The notes: generated from the sequence alone by a model not told the origin. 64,000 nucleotides of DNA from Algibacter sp. L1A34 (GCF_009796805.1 NZ_CP047029.1:3300001-3364000); one strand, 5' to 3'; counted from the stretch's first letter, positions 53,241 to 63,414 are shown. Made by a program: numbers and translations.

Positions 53241-54707
53241 CTATTTAGAAGCGAGTTGTTTAATTTTAATATTTAAAGCAGCAAATAGGAGTGTAGTAAA
53301 CGGACTTAACCAGTTGAAAATGGCATAAACAAAATATTCTGATATACCAACACCTAAAACACTAGATTGATAGGCTCCACAAGTATTCCAAGGGATAAGC
53401 ACGGAAGTTACTGTACCAGCATCTTCTAAAGTTCTACTTAAATTCTCTGGTGCTAAGCCACGATCTTCGTAAGCTTTTTTAAACATTTTTCCAGGTATTA
53501 CAATAGCTAAATATTGATCGGAAGCTATAATATTTAAACCTAAACAACTAATTACCGTACTGGCAAATAAACCAAACACAGAGGTTGCTATAGAAAGCAA
53601 TCCTTTTGTAATTCTGGCTAAAGCTCCAATGCCATCCATAATACCACCAAAAACCATGGCACAAGTAATTAAATAGATGGTCCAAAGCATACCTTTCATA
53701 CCACCAGCAGAGAAGAGCTCGTTAAGTTTTTCGTTATCGGTTGTTATTTGGGTGTCACTTAAAATAGATGTTATTATAGTCGAAATTTTAGAATCTCCTA
53801 AACCATTAAGAATTTCTGGTTGAAAAATAAATGCAAAAACAGCCGCTAATAAAACACCCATTATTAAAGCAATAAGAGGTTTTGTTTTTAATAATATTAA
53901 AGCAATTACGGTTACAGGGACTAAAAACAACCAAGGTGTAATGTTAAAAGTACTTGCAATTGTAGTTAACAAACTAGAAACATCGGCGGTTCCTGTAGTT
54001 TCAACATTCATACTTAAAACAGTAAAAAATATTAATGTAATTACTATGGTTGGTACGGTGGTAATCGTCATGTATCTAATATGTGTAAACAAATCTGTGC
54101 CAGCCATAGCAGGAGCAAGGTTAGTAGTATCACTTAATGGCGACATTTTATCTCCAAAATAAGCGCCAGAAATTACGGCTCCAGCAATCATACCTGGCGC
54201 AATACCTAAAGCGGTACCAATACCAACTAGGGCAATACCAACAGTAGCCGAGGTGGTCCATGAGCTTCCTGTGGCAATCGAAATTATTGCAGCAATAACA
54301 ACAGAAGCTGGTAAAAATATACTTGGGCTAAGCACTTGCAAACCATAGTAAACCATGGCAGGAATTATACCACTAACGAGCCATGTACCAGCTAATGCTC
54401 CCACCAAAAACAGTATCATAATTGGTACAAAAACACTTTTTAAGTTTTCCCAAACTTCTTTAATCATTAAATTAAAAGATACTTTATTATAAAAACCAAC
54501 GATGGCGGCAATAGATGCTCCTATAAGTAAAATAAGTTGATTAGAGTATTCTCCGAACCACTCGCCATCTTCGAAGGTGATATTATAAAATAATAATCCC
54601 ATTAAAAGAATTACCGGAATTAAAGCTTCCCAAATATTTAACTCTGAATTTTCTATAATTGTTTCGTGGCCTGCTTTTATTTCGGAAATATTCTTGTCGT
54701 CGTGCAT
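53241..54707 (-). CDS. nhaC: Na+/H+ antiporter NhaC
   Basis: A 488-residue polytopic membrane protein with about 11-12 helices. NhaC features: GTWLVSGIIPAMVYYGLQVL, SIATGSSWTTSATVGIALVG with the conserved S-S-W-T/S motif, GAVISGAYFGDKMSPLSDTT, containing the conserved G-D-K-x-S-P-L-S-D-T-T, and ASDQYLAIVIPGKMF. The family exports Na+ in exchange for protons at high pH. It is monocistronic. Together with the CPA1 antiporter at 4795 it gives at least two sodium/proton systems, consistent with a saline habitat. Confidence 0.95.
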   Translation of the reverse strand: MHDDKNISEIKAGHETIIENSELNIWEALIPVILLMGLLFYNITFEDGEWFGEYSNQLILLIGASIAAIVGFYNKVSFNLMIKEVWENLKSVFVPIMILFLVGALAGTWLVSGIIPAMVYYGLQVLSPSIFLPASVVIAAIISIATGSSWTTSATVGIALVGIGTALGIAPGMIAGAVISGAYFGDKMSPLSDTTNLAPAMAGTDLFTHIRYMTITTVPTIVITLIFFTVLSMNVETTGTADVSSLLTTIASTFNITPWLFLVPVTVIALILLKTKPLIALIMGVLLAAVFAFIFQPEILNGLGDSKISTIITSILSDTQITTDNEKLNELFSAGGMKGMLWTIYLITCAMVFGGIMDGIGALARITKGLLSIATSVFGLFASTVISCLGLNIIASDQYLAIVIPGKMFKKAYEDRGLAPENLSRTLEDAGTVTSVLIPWNTCGAYQSSVLGVGISEYFVYAIFNWLSPFTTLLFAALNIKIKQLASK

Positions 54708-55004
54708 ACTATCAATTTAGTACCGTAATGTTACGATTTTAGTTGAATGTATGCAAATAAGAAATACTTTCTCACTTTTTCCTTTCAAATTTAGAGCAGA
54801 ATATATATTTATTAATTCAAATCGTTTTAGGTGAAAAACCATCAATAAAATAATGTTTTTTTTGAATAATTAAAAGGTGTTCTTAATTTTAATATTGAGA
54901 AGACCTAGACCATTTTAGTCTAAAAAAATTAATTATGCAGTATAAAGCTATACTAAAATTTTTATTATCTTGTTGCCTTTATTACAACCCCAATACCTTA
55001 AATA

Positions 55005-55610
55005 ATGCCACATATTGAAGAAAAGGATCTTGTTGCAATGCATGATCAAATAGAGCATAGCGAAAAGACTCTAAATGAATTTAAAGACGTTTTTTATGGA
55101 GAACGTAAAAAAACAGAAGTTTTAAAAAAACAGCGAAGTATTTTTATGGGTATTTCATTTCTGTTTTTATTGTTTTTACTCTTTGTGATTTTTACAAATT
55201 TCACGAATCCAACAAGCCTTAATAATGAAAGCCATCTTCAAGATAAAGGCCTTAAATTGTATGAGAGTGTATATGTAGATTCACTTGAGAATAAACTTGG
55301 CGAGTTTAATAAGATAAATCAAGATTTTTTAGATCCTAATATACTTCAAGATAAGGTAGCAGACGATGTTGTAGTTTACGCCGTTCAGGTAGGTGCTTTT
55401 GAAGAGCGCATGGTTTCTACACCTTCAGAATCTTTAATAAATTTGAAAGAATTTCAAGAAAATGGATTTTATAAATATGCCATTGGACAATTCGATAATC
55501 TTAACGAAGCACAGCGTCTAAGAAAAGAACTTTTAAAAATAGGTTTTAGTGATGCTTTTATTGCTTCTTACAAAAATGGAAAACGTATAAAAATTGAAGA
55601 AGTATTGTAA
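55005..55610 (+). CDS. Membrane-anchored SPOR-domain protein
   Basis: A 201-residue protein. The N-terminal 45 residues are a charged helix (EKDLVAMHDQIEHSEKTLNE), followed by one membrane helix (FMGISFLFLLFLLFVIF), a periplasmic linker and a C-terminal SPOR-like domain (about 122-201: VVYAVQVGAFEER, FYKYAIGQFDNLNEAQRLRK, IGFSDAFIASYKNGKRI). SPOR domains bind denuded glycan strands at septal or turnover sites in peptidoglycan. A cell-wall role is inferred. Its end faces the end of the next gene, 19 bp apart. Confidence 0.85.
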   Translation: MPHIEEKDLVAMHDQIEHSEKTLNEFKDVFYGERKKTEVLKKQRSIFMGISFLFLLFLLFVIFTNFTNPTSLNNESHLQDKGLKLYESVYVDSLENKLGEFNKINQDFLDPNILQDKVADDVVVYAVQVGAFEERMVSTPSESLINLKEFQENGFYKYAIGQFDNLNEAQRLRKELLKIGFSDAFIASYKNGKRIKIEEVL

Positions 55611-55628
55611 AGTTAATTAGAGATCTAA

Positions 55629-56186
55629 CTAATCCAAATATTTCGACGGAATTGGGTTATACCAAGCTTCCTTTGTCCAATAAATATTAAGAATCCACCA
55701 ACGGCTGCCATCATTTAATAATTGGATACTATTAATACCTCGCATATTTGGTTCCTCTTCCTCTTTACTATTAAAAGTTTCATAAGTACTAAAAACATGA
55801 GCCATACGACCAAAAATTTCAGTTTTTCTACTAATTTCATTTTCAATAAAACCATTAGAAAGCATCCATTTTTCTGAACTTTTAATATAATCCGCAGATC
55901 CCATAAATTTAACTAGAAATTCTCTGTCATTATTTTTTCCAGCGGTAATTAGTTTTGCATCTGGGTAAAACAAAAACTTAAAAAGTTTCCAATCGCGTTT
56001 TTTTCCCTTTTCACCCGAAACAACACTATAAAATGTTTTAATAACGTCATCAACCGTAGCTACATTTTTCTTATAATCAATAGGTTTTTCTGTTTTCTCG
56101 TTACCTTTTTCTTTTTCCTTTCCTTTTTGAGCAGAAGCAGTAATAGAAATAACAGTTAAAAGAAGTATAAAAACGTATTTTTTCAT
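55629..56186 (-). CDS. Exported NTF2/SnoaL-like protein
   Basis: A 185-residue exported protein. The signal peptide ends SITASAQ, followed by a lysine/glutamate-rich linker (KGKEKEKGNEKTEK). From about residue 40 the NTF2-like pattern appears: VDDVIKTFYSVVSGEKGKKR, F-L-F-Y-P-D-A-K-L, and RWWILNIYWTKE near the end. No catalytic residues can be assigned. It lies 6 bp after smpB on the same strand and is probably cotranscribed. Confidence 0.75.
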   Translation of the reverse strand: MKKYVFILLLTVISITASAQKGKEKEKGNEKTEKPIDYKKNVATVDDVIKTFYSVVSGEKGKKRDWKLFKFLFYPDAKLITAGKNNDREFLVKFMGSADYIKSSEKWMLSNGFIENEISRKTEIFGRMAHVFSTYETFNSKEEEEPNMRGINSIQLLNDGSRWWILNIYWTKEAWYNPIPSKYLD

Positions 56187-56192
56187 AGTAAT

Positions 56193-56651
56193 TTATTTGT
56201 AAATTTTCTTAATTCGGTCTAGATTTCGCTTATTATCTCGATCTTTTATCGATTCACGTTTATCATAAAGTTTTTTACCTTTAGCTAAAGCAATTACAAG
56301 CTTAGCATAACCATTATCGTTAATAAATAAACGTAACGGAATAATAGTTAAACCGGTATTTTGAACCTCTTTATATAATTTTTTTAATTCCTTTCGGTTA
56401 AGCAGCAATTTTCGTTCCGCTTTTGGTTTATGGTTGTAATAATTTCCATAAATATATTCCTCAACAGTCATATTTATCACAAAAAGTTCGCCAGCCTCGT
56501 TAAACTCGCAAAAACTTTCGGCAATAGATGCTCTACTACTTCTAATCGACTTAATTTCAGTACCCGAAAGTACAATTCCTGCGGTGTACTTATCTAAAAT
56601 CTCGTATAGAAAGCGCGCCTTTTTGTTCTGTATGTTTATCTTATTTTGCAT
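56193..56651 (-). CDS. smpB: SsrA-binding protein SmpB
   Basis: A 152-residue partner of tmRNA that brings it to stalled ribosomes. I use ATG 56651 (MQNKINIQNKKARFLYEILD); an open frame extends to 56774 but lacks family similarity and enters the repeat element. Family motifs: AGIVLSGTEIKSIRSSRASI with the conserved E-I-K-S, KAERKLLLNRKEL and the C-terminal RESIKDRDNKRNLDRI. The tail is short and basic as in Bacteroidota. Confidence 0.95.
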   Translation of the reverse strand: MQNKINIQNKKARFLYEILDKYTAGIVLSGTEIKSIRSSRASIAESFCEFNEAGELFVINMTVEEYIYGNYYNHKPKAERKLLLNRKELKKLYKEVQNTGLTIIPLRLFINDNGYAKLVIALAKGKKLYDKRESIKDRDNKRNLDRIKKIYK

Positions 56652-56688
56652 GACCAACAAAATTACAAAAATTATTATGGCATTCCCT

Positions 56689-56739
56689 TTTTTAAAGCTA
56701 GAAGATTTTTTTAAATTAAATCTTCTAGCTTTAAAAAAC
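56689..56739. repeat. Long near-perfect inverted repeat
   Basis: Arms TTTAAAGCTA-AGAAGAT and ATCTTCTAGCTTTAAA pair over 16 bp with a single-base bulge, extended by T/A runs. It directly precedes the intergenic repeat and may be part of the same unit, giving a stable RNA structure on either strand. Confidence 0.6.
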
Positions 56740-56830
56740 GTCGGGCTATTCGTTACAAGTCCTCGTGCCACCAATTACCATTGGCAGCACTGTGGGCTTT
56801 TCACTGCTATCCCTAATGCGAAAGCCAAGT
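56740..56830 (+). repeat. Flavobacterial intergenic repeat element, copy 2
   Basis: Contains GTCGGGCTATTCGTTACAAG and TGGGCTTTTCACTGCTATCC followed by CTAATGCG, with a small inner palindrome CCAAT-tacc-ATTGG. It matches the pattern seen at 10870-10979 in the CGTCGGGCT and ATCCCTAA parts but differs in the middle. I recall close relatives as dispersed repeats in other flavobacteria. Confidence 0.55.
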
Positions 56831-56962
56831 TTAGGTTTACCAACAAATTATTGTAGACCTTCTGCAACCAGAAATTCTTTTAATTGATAATAAAAGGATA
56901 GTTTATTATCAATCAAAAAAATAAATTACATTTACAAATCAATAAATTACCGTTTAACTTCC

Positions 56963-58540
56963 ATGCGAAAATTAGTTATATTTTCAATCTTAATCATTCA
57001 ACTTGTATCATGTGTTAGTGCAAAAAAACACAATCAACAAATTGAAACTTTACATACGCCAGAGTCTTTATACAAAGACATCGATAAAGTTTATAGTCAA
57101 CTAAAAAAACACCATCCAAACCTCTATCAATACACGTCTAAAAAAGATTTAGATTTCAAATTCGATAGCTTAAAAAAATCTATTAAAACCCCTATTAATT
57201 CACGCGAATTTTATAAAAAATTAGCACCAGTTGTGGCACAAGTAAAACAAGGTCATGTTTCTTTAGGTTCAGCATACAAAGAGTTTACAAGAAAAGAACG
57301 GAAGGAATTAAAAAAGAAAGAATTTGAGTTTTATAATCTCGATTTTGAGTATTTAAACAACAAACTTTGGGTTGTAAAAACTCGCGGTAAAGACTCATCG
57401 ATGATAGGCGCAGAAGTTCTTAAAATTGATAATGAAAAGGCTTCAGTTTTAGTAGAAACTTTTAAAACGCGTTTCGCTTCCGATGGTTATAATCAAACAT
57501 TGCAAAATAGGTTAGTTGGCCGGAGTTTTTCAACATTCTACTATAAAGATAAAGGGTTTTTAGATAATTTAAATATTCAGTTTAAACTAAAAGATTCTGT
57601 TTTTTCAAAAACATTAAAACGTATTTCAAAAAAGAAAAAAACTAAAGAAAACGATTCAGTAGAACAAAAAACACCAATAAAACTCACTAAACTAGAACGT
57701 AAGCAAAACAAGATTGCGGCCAAAAACAAACGTAAAAAAGATAAGAAATTTGGCTTTATTGCTAAACGAAAAGAATACACACGTAACTTTAATTTTATAG
57801 GTAAAGACAGCGCCACGGCATACATGAAAATTAGAGGGTTTACCAATGGAACCTATCGTAAATTTTATAAAGAGAGTTTTAAAAAGTTAGATTCTGCTAA
57901 AACTAAGAATTTAATTCTTGATTTACGTGATAATGGAGGCGGGCGCATAGAAGAGATAAACTATTTATATGGGTATTTATCCAAAACAAAATACACGTTT
58001 ATGGCGCCTAGTAAGGTAAATAGTAGATTATCTTTTTTTCCTGCTTTTATGAATAATACAAGTGGTGTACCTCAAAAAATATTTGCTGGTATTATTTCTC
58101 CTTTCTTGGCTTTGGACAATCTGTTAAAAACAAAAAAGAAAGATGGAGAACTGTATTATAGATTTCCATATTCAAAAGAAAAAAGCCCTAAAAAAATAAA
58201 TTATACAGGTAATTTATATGTGTTAATTAACGGGAATTCGTTCTCGGCATCTTCATTAATTTCAACGAATCTCCAAGCTACCAAAAGAGCGGTTTTTGTT
58301 GGAGAAGAAACTGGTGGTGCTTATAATGGTTGTGTTGCGGGCTTATATAAAATTTATCGATTGCCAGAATCGAAATTAAAAATAAGAATGGGTTTAATGC
58401 AAATTGAAGCACCTTTTAAACAAAACCCAGATGGTTATGGAATAAAACCTAATGTTGAGATTGCTCCAACTATTTCTAGTAGGCTTTCAGGTAAAGATCT
58501 AGAACTCGATTGGATTCTAGATAATATTTCCAAAAAATAA
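56963..58540 (+). CDS. S41-family (tail-specific) peptidase lipoprotein
   Basis: A 525-residue lipoprotein (lipobox QLVSC at about residue 18). An N-terminal helical domain with H-T-P-E-S-L-Y-K-D-I-D-K-V-Y contains V-K-Q-G-H-V-S-L. A lysine-rich insert lies at about 215-265. The C-terminal S41 domain (290-525) has KNLILDLRDNGGGRIEEI and VLINGNSFSASSLISTNLQA with the likely nucleophile Ser in FSASS, then GEETGGAYNGC. The position of the general base is not certain by eye. The protein acts in the periplasm or outer membrane. Confidence 0.85.
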   Translation: MRKLVIFSILIIQLVSCVSAKKHNQQIETLHTPESLYKDIDKVYSQLKKHHPNLYQYTSKKDLDFKFDSLKKSIKTPINSREFYKKLAPVVAQVKQGHVSLGSAYKEFTRKERKELKKKEFEFYNLDFEYLNNKLWVVKTRGKDSSMIGAEVLKIDNEKASVLVETFKTRFASDGYNQTLQNRLVGRSFSTFYYKDKGFLDNLNIQFKLKDSVFSKTLKRISKKKKTKENDSVEQKTPIKLTKLERKQNKIAAKNKRKKDKKFGFIAKRKEYTRNFNFIGKDSATAYMKIRGFTNGTYRKFYKESFKKLDSAKTKNLILDLRDNGGGRIEEINYLYGYLSKTKYTFMAPSKVNSRLSFFPAFMNNTSGVPQKIFAGIISPFLALDNLLKTKKKDGELYYRFPYSKEKSPKKINYTGNLYVLINGNSFSASSLISTNLQATKRAVFVGEETGGAYNGCVAGLYKIYRLPESKLKIRMGLMQIEAPFKQNPDGYGIKPNVEIAPTISSRLSGKDLELDWILDNISKK

Positions 58541-58632
58541 AAATATTTGGCAATGTATTTGCATAAAACAATTTGAAATTAATAATTTCGTTTTCAATAC
58601 AAATACAACCTATTTAAATTAAGATTTTATAT

Positions 58633-59334
58633 ATGAAATTAATAAAATTATTGTCTTTACTATTTTTTCTTTCTTCAATTATGCTTTCTGCACAAAGCAT
58701 CAATAAATTTGATAGCGCAGGGAAAAGAGATGGGGTTTGGAAGAAGAATTTTGAGAGTACAGATGTTATACGTTATCAAGGTACTTTTTTGCACGGTAAA
58801 GAAGTAGGAGAATTTAAGTTTTATAAAAATATAAACGGTAAAGCTGTTTTATCTGCAACAAAGGTATTCAACAAAGAAAATAATATTGCTAAAGTTACTT
58901 TTCTTGGTTCAAAAGGAAAAATTATAAGTGAAGGAGAAATGGATGGTAAAACCTTTATTGGTACATGGAAATACTATCAAAAGAGTAACGATAATCTTTT
59001 AATTTTAGAGAATTTCAATAATAACGGAGAATTAATAGGAGATCGTTTTGTTTATTATAAAAACGGTGAAATTGCTGAAAAACAAAGTTATCTTGCTGGT
59101 AAACTCAATGGTGAATCCTTTTGGTATTCTGAAAACAATGTGGTTTTAAAATCTTTTGTTTACGAAAATGATGAAATTCATGGACCTTCAAAAATCTATA
59201 ACGGAAAAGGTGAGTTGCTTATCGAAGGACAGTACAAACGTGATAAAAAAGATGGTGTTTGGAAATACTACGAAAACGGGGCTTTAAAGGAAGAAAAAGA
59301 TTTTACTTATGTACCAAAATACGTAAAGAAGTAA
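58633..59334 (+). CDS. Exported MORN/YwqK-repeat protein
   Basis: A 233-residue exported protein. The signal peptide ends MLSAQS. The rest is a series of beta-hairpin repeats with D-G-x-W-K, G-T-F-x-x-G-K-x-x-G-x-F-x-x-Y, G-x-W-K-Y-Y and K-D-G-V-W-K-Y-Y-E-N-G, i.e. the MORN-like repeats that databases label YwqK. The label antitoxin sometimes attached to YwqK does not fit an exported protein with no toxin gene nearby. Function unknown. Confidence 0.8.
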   Translation: MKLIKLLSLLFFLSSIMLSAQSINKFDSAGKRDGVWKKNFESTDVIRYQGTFLHGKEVGEFKFYKNINGKAVLSATKVFNKENNIAKVTFLGSKGKIISEGEMDGKTFIGTWKYYQKSNDNLLILENFNNNGELIGDRFVYYKNGEIAEKQSYLAGKLNGESFWYSENNVVLKSFVYENDEIHGPSKIYNGKGELLIEGQYKRDKKDGVWKYYENGALKEEKDFTYVPKYVKK

Positions 59335-59438
59335 TAATTTAATTCCGCTTTTATTAGTAATAATTCTTATATTTTTTGCTTATCGAGGTAATAGTTATTT
59401 ACTATCACAATTCAATTTTAAAACCAATCGATTATACC

Positions 59439-59446
59439 TACCTTTG
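59439..59446 (+). promoter_or_regulatory. -7 box (TACCTTTG) of mnmA
   Basis: Matches TAnnTTTG, 107 bp upstream of the mnmA ATG. The -33 region does not contain a clear TTG. Confidence 0.4.
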
Positions 59447-59552
59447 TGAACTAATTTTTTAGACGACAAACCATTAATCATAACATTTTATTTGTAGATT
59501 TTTACTTAATATTATTAAGTATATCTTCAAGTATATTTTATAATAAAAAACA

Positions 59553-60740
59553 ATGAAACGAGTTGTAATTGGACTTTCAGGAGGGGTAGATTCTAGCGTT
59601 GCTGCTTATTTATTGCAGGAGCAAGGTTACGAAGTTATTGGGTTATTTATGAAGAATTGGCATGATGATACGGTTACAATATCTAACGAATGCCCGTGGT
59701 TAGACGATAGTAATGATGCCATGTTGGTTGCCGAAAAATTAGGAATCCCTTTTCAAACTGTAGATTTAAGCGAAGAATATAAAGAGCGTATTGTTGACTA
59801 TATGTTTAATGAATACGAAAAAGGACGCACACCAAATCCAGATGTACTTTGTAATAGGGAAATAAAGTTTGATGTGTTTATGAAAATCGCTCTAGATTTA
59901 GGTGCAGATTTTGTAGCAACGGGTCATTATTGCCGAAAAGGAACGCTTCAAAAAGATGGTGAAGATATTTATCAATTATTGGCAGGTGTTGATGGTAATA
60001 AAGATCAGTCTTATTTTTTATGCCAATTATCACAAGAGCAACTTGCAAAATCATTGTTTCCTATTGGAGAATTAACGAAGCCTGAAGTTCGTAAAATTGC
60101 TATGGATTTGGATTTAGTTACTGCGGAGAAGAAAGACTCTCAGGGTCTTTGTTTTATAGGGAAAGTAAAATTACCCGATTTTCTTCAGCAACAGCTAAAA
60201 CCAAAAGAAGGTGTTATTGTAGAAATACCTAGTGAGCAATCTGTATATACCGAAATAGAAGATACTTTTGCTTCCACGGAAGAAAAGCTTGCATATTTGT
60301 CTCGGAAAATTGATTATAAAGTCGATTTAGGAAAAATAGTAGGAAAGCATCAAGGTGCTCATTATTTTACAAAAGGCCAAAGAAAAGGTTTAGGTGTTGG
60401 AGGAACAATTGAGCCGTTATTTGTAATTGATACCGATGTAAACGAAAATGTTATTTATACAGGACAAGGAAAAACACATCCAGGTTTATATAAAAGTGCA
60501 CTTTTTGTAACGAACGAGGAGTTACATTGGGTTCGACAAGACTTAGAATTAAAAGATGGTGAAACAATGGAAGTTCTTGCTAGAATACGCTATCGCCAAG
60601 CTTTAGAAAAAGCAACGCTGCATAAAGTAGATTCTGGTTTGTATGTAGAATTCGAGAATCCGCAATCTGCAATTACAGAAGGTCAGTTTGTTGCATGGTA
60701 TTTAGAAGATGAGTTGCTTGGTTCCGGAGTTATTTCGTAA
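59553..60740 (+). CDS. mnmA: tRNA-specific 2-thiouridylase MnmA
   Basis: A 395-residue enzyme that adds sulfur to U34 of tRNA Lys, Glu and Gln. PP-loop G-L-S-G-G-V-D-S-S (7-15), N-acceptor region [10 protein letters not shown], catalytic C100 in [12 protein letters not shown] and C200 in [21 protein letters not shown] and [15 protein letters not shown] are all in place. The C-terminal beta-barrel is full length. It is followed 24 bp later by a subtilase gene on the same strand. Confidence 0.97.
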   Translation: MKRVVIGLSGGVDSSVAAYLLQEQGYEVIGLFMKNWHDDTVTISNECPWLDDSNDAMLVAEKLGIPFQTVDLSEEYKERIVDYMFNEYEKGRTPNPDVLCNREIKFDVFMKIALDLGADFVATGHYCRKGTLQKDGEDIYQLLAGVDGNKDQSYFLCQLSQEQLAKSLFPIGELTKPEVRKIAMDLDLVTAEKKDSQGLCFIGKVKLPDFLQQQLKPKEGVIVEIPSEQSVYTEIEDTFASTEEKLAYLSRKIDYKVDLGKIVGKHQGAHYFTKGQRKGLGVGGTIEPLFVIDTDVNENVIYTGQGKTHPGLYKSALFVTNEELHWVRQDLELKDGETMEVLARIRYRQALEKATLHKVDSGLYVEFENPQSAITEGQFVAWYLEDELLGSGVIS

Positions 60741-60764
60741 CTTAGTAGGTCTAAATCTATTGTC

Positions 60765-62414
60765 TTGAAAAAACTATTTATTGTTTTAAGTATTATTTTT
60801 TTTTCGTGGAACCTATTTTCTCAAGAAGATGCTTGGGTTTATTTGGTAGATAAAGAAAACGAGTCTGTTTATCTTGCAGATCCTATTTTAATGCTTTCTC
60901 AAAAAGCTATTGATAGAAAAGAAAGGCACGGTGTTTCTATTGATAGTAGAGATATTCCTGTTAACGAAACCTATATTTCTGCTTTAAAAAGTGCTAATGG
61001 TATTACTATTTTGGCCAAGTCAAAATGGTTTAATACTGTTCATATTCGTGGAGAAAAAACGGATATAGAAAATTTATTCCTCAATCAAAATAGTCTACTA
61101 GATCCAGAAAAACGGTTTATAGATAAAATTGTTTTTGCCGATAGATCGGAAGCTGCTTTAGAGCGCAGTGCAAACAATAAAACTAAGACGAAGCTCGAAA
61201 CGACTCTAACTACTTTTGATTATGGTAATTCGGCCAACCAAATTGAAATGTTTAATGGTGATGTTTTACATCAGGAAGGTTATACTGGAGAAGGAATGAC
61301 AATTGCTATTATGGATGGTGGTTTTCCCAATGTAAATAACATGAGCGCTTTTCAAGACTTGAGAAATGCAGGGAAAATTATTGATGATTACGATTTTGTT
61401 AATCGCGATGATGATGTTTACACCAGCACCGTTACAGATCATGGCACATTGGTTCTAAGTACCATGGCCGGCTATTTTAATGGCGATGGGAAAAACTTTG
61501 TGGGTACAGCTCCAGATGCTTCTTATTATTTGTTTATTACTGAAGACGGAAGTGACGAAAACCCGGTAGAAGAAAGTTATTGGGTAGAAGCTGCGGAACG
61601 CGCAGATAGTTTGGGTGTGGATATTATAAACACATCTCTTGGTTACGACGATTTTGATCCTGGAACAAAATATGACTATTCAGATGCTGATATGGATGGT
61701 AATACAACTTTTATAACAAAAGGTGCTAACATTGCTTTCGATAAAGGTATGCTATTGGTTACATCTGCGGGAAATGCTTATGCTACAAGCATTGGTGCTC
61801 CTGCCGATTCTCCTAATACTTTAACTGTTGGTGCGGTAGATTCTAATGGTGATTTTGCTTTTTTTAGTTCTATTGGTACCTCATATCAGCCGTCTTTAAA
61901 ACCAGATGTTGTAACACAAGGCTTAAATAGTTTTGTTATAGACGAAAATGATAATATTACAACAACTAGTGGTACATCATTCAGTTCTCCAATTATGGCT
62001 GGAGGTGTAGCTTGTTTATGGCAAGTGTTTCCTGACTTAAGCAATTTAGAAATTATTAATTTGGTTAGAGAATCTGGATCGCAATACAATAACCCCGATT
62101 ATTATTTAGGCTATGGAATTCCAGATTTAGAAGTTGCATTCAATAATATCAATGCTTTATATCTAATAGGTTCTAATACTGAATTCGATTTAAAACTTTA
62201 TCCAAATCCTGTTACAGATAAATTATATATTAGTTTACCAACGGAAGGTGTGTTTACTTTAAATTTATTTGATATTTTAGGTAAAATAGTAAATACGTTT
62301 CAAGTTTCTAATGAGTTTAATACAATAATTACCGCTAATTTAGCAAATGGTATTTATGTTGCGCGTATTCAAACGTCTACAGGTACGCATACATTTAGAT
62401 TAATAAAGCAATAA
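60765..62414 (+). CDS. T9SS-exported subtilisin-like serine protease (S8)
   Basis: A 549-residue protease. It uses TTG as start (60765); no ATG is closer to the signal peptide (KKLFIVLSIIFFSWNLFSQ). A propeptide-like region (20-150) precedes the catalytic domain: D184 in IAIMDGGFPN, H226 in VTDHGTLVLST, oxyanion N337 in TSAGNAYA and S405 in TSGTSFSSPIMAGG. The last about 75 residues are a T9SS type A sorting domain (KLYPNPVTDKLYISL ... FRLIKQ). It should be exported to the cell surface or medium. Its stop overlaps the next start by one base (TAATG). Confidence 0.92.
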   Translation: MKKLFIVLSIIFFSWNLFSQEDAWVYLVDKENESVYLADPILMLSQKAIDRKERHGVSIDSRDIPVNETYISALKSANGITILAKSKWFNTVHIRGEKTDIENLFLNQNSLLDPEKRFIDKIVFADRSEAALERSANNKTKTKLETTLTTFDYGNSANQIEMFNGDVLHQEGYTGEGMTIAIMDGGFPNVNNMSAFQDLRNAGKIIDDYDFVNRDDDVYTSTVTDHGTLVLSTMAGYFNGDGKNFVGTAPDASYYLFITEDGSDENPVEESYWVEAAERADSLGVDIINTSLGYDDFDPGTKYDYSDADMDGNTTFITKGANIAFDKGMLLVTSAGNAYATSIGAPADSPNTLTVGAVDSNGDFAFFSSIGTSYQPSLKPDVVTQGLNSFVIDENDNITTTSGTSFSSPIMAGGVACLWQVFPDLSNLEIINLVRESGSQYNNPDYYLGYGIPDLEVAFNNINALYLIGSNTEFDLKLYPNPVTDKLYISLPTEGVFTLNLFDILGKIVNTFQVSNEFNTIITANLANGIYVARIQTSTGTHTFRLIKQ

Positions 62415-63355
62415 TGAAAAATAGAATAACCGAACTTTTTGGAATAGAATATCCTATAATTCAAGCAGGGATGATTTGGAATAGTGGATGGCGATTGGCT
62501 TCTGCAGCAAGTAATTCTGGTATTTTAGGTTTAATAGGAGCAGGATCGATGTATCCGGAAATACTACGTGATCACATTCAGAAATGTAAAAAAGCAACCA
62601 ATAAACCTTTTGGTGTTAACGTTCCTATGTTGTACCCAAACATTGAGGAAATTATGAATATTATAGTTCAAGAAGGCGTGAAGATTGTTTTTACTTCAGC
62701 TGGAAACCCAAAAACTTGGACGTCTTGGTTACAAGAAAAAGGTATAACGGTTGTACACGTCGTAAGCTCTGTTAAGTTTGCTTTAAAAGCGGAAGCTGCT
62801 GGTGTTGATGCTATTGTTGCCGAAGGTTTTGAAGCTGGTGGGCATAATGGTAGAGATGAAACGACGACGTTAACATTAATCCCGATGGTGAAAGAGCAGG
62901 TGAAAATTGCGTTAATAGCTGCAGGTGGAATAGCCACAGGTAAAGCTATGCTGGCGACTATGATTTTAGGAGCCGATGCAGTACAAATAGGAAGCCGGTT
63001 TGTTGCAAGTACAGAAAGTTCGGCACATGAAAGTTTTAAACAAGTTGTTGTAGATAGTAAAGAAGGTGACACACAATTAACTTTAAAAGAATTGGCACCT
63101 GTACGGTTGATAAAAAACTCATTTTATAATCAAGTTCAAGAATTATATAAATCATCACCAAGTATTGATGCTTTAAAGTCCTTATTAGGACGAGGACGAT
63201 CTAAAAAAGGAATGTTTGAAGGTGATTTAGAAGAAGGCGAACTAGAAATTGGTCAAATTGCGGGTTTAATTCATGATATAAAACCTGTAGATCAAATTGT
63301 TACCGAAATTATTGCTGAATTCGAGGAAGCAAAAGCTAGTATTTCTGCACTTTAA
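62414..63355 (+). CDS. Nitronate monooxygenase-family FMN enzyme
   Basis: A 313-residue TIM-barrel flavoenzyme of the NMO/2-nitropropane dioxygenase and enoyl-ACP reductase II class. Seen: GIEYPIIQAGMIWNSGWRLA, GVNVPMLYP, IVAEGFEAGGHNGRDETTTL with the conserved G-H and LIAAGGIATGKAMLATMILG, then G-A-D-A-V-Q-I-G-S-R-F, which binds FMN phosphate. The enzyme oxidises nitronates, but the class also includes FabK-like reductases, and I cannot exclude that. Translation is coupled to the protease gene through TAATG. Confidence 0.88.
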   Translation: MKNRITELFGIEYPIIQAGMIWNSGWRLASAASNSGILGLIGAGSMYPEILRDHIQKCKKATNKPFGVNVPMLYPNIEEIMNIIVQEGVKIVFTSAGNPKTWTSWLQEKGITVVHVVSSVKFALKAEAAGVDAIVAEGFEAGGHNGRDETTTLTLIPMVKEQVKIALIAAGGIATGKAMLATMILGADAVQIGSRFVASTESSAHESFKQVVVDSKEGDTQLTLKELAPVRLIKNSFYNQVQELYKSSPSIDALKSLLGRGRSKKGMFEGDLEEGELEIGQIAGLIHDIKPVDQIVTEIIAEFEEAKASISAL

Positions 63356-63414
63356 GAAGATACATTCCATTCAAATATAAGTTGAATATTTCCTTTTAAA
63401 TTAGGAATACAAAA

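Larger units (their letters stand above)
56652..56962. other. 311-bp divergent region with hairpin and repeat
   Basis: Between smpB (-) and the S41 peptidase gene (+). It holds the hairpin at 56689-56739 and the repeat at 56740-56830. No coding frame has protein character. Promoter boxes are not clear. Confidence 0.6.

Noticed and set aside
56652-56774. 41-residue N-terminal extension of SmpB
   Set aside because: The extension is basic and unlike the family and is encoded by the hairpin/repeat region; SmpB begins normally at 56651.
58633-59334. Toxin-antitoxin system because of the YwqK similarity
   Set aside because: The protein has a signal peptide and no toxin gene lies beside it.
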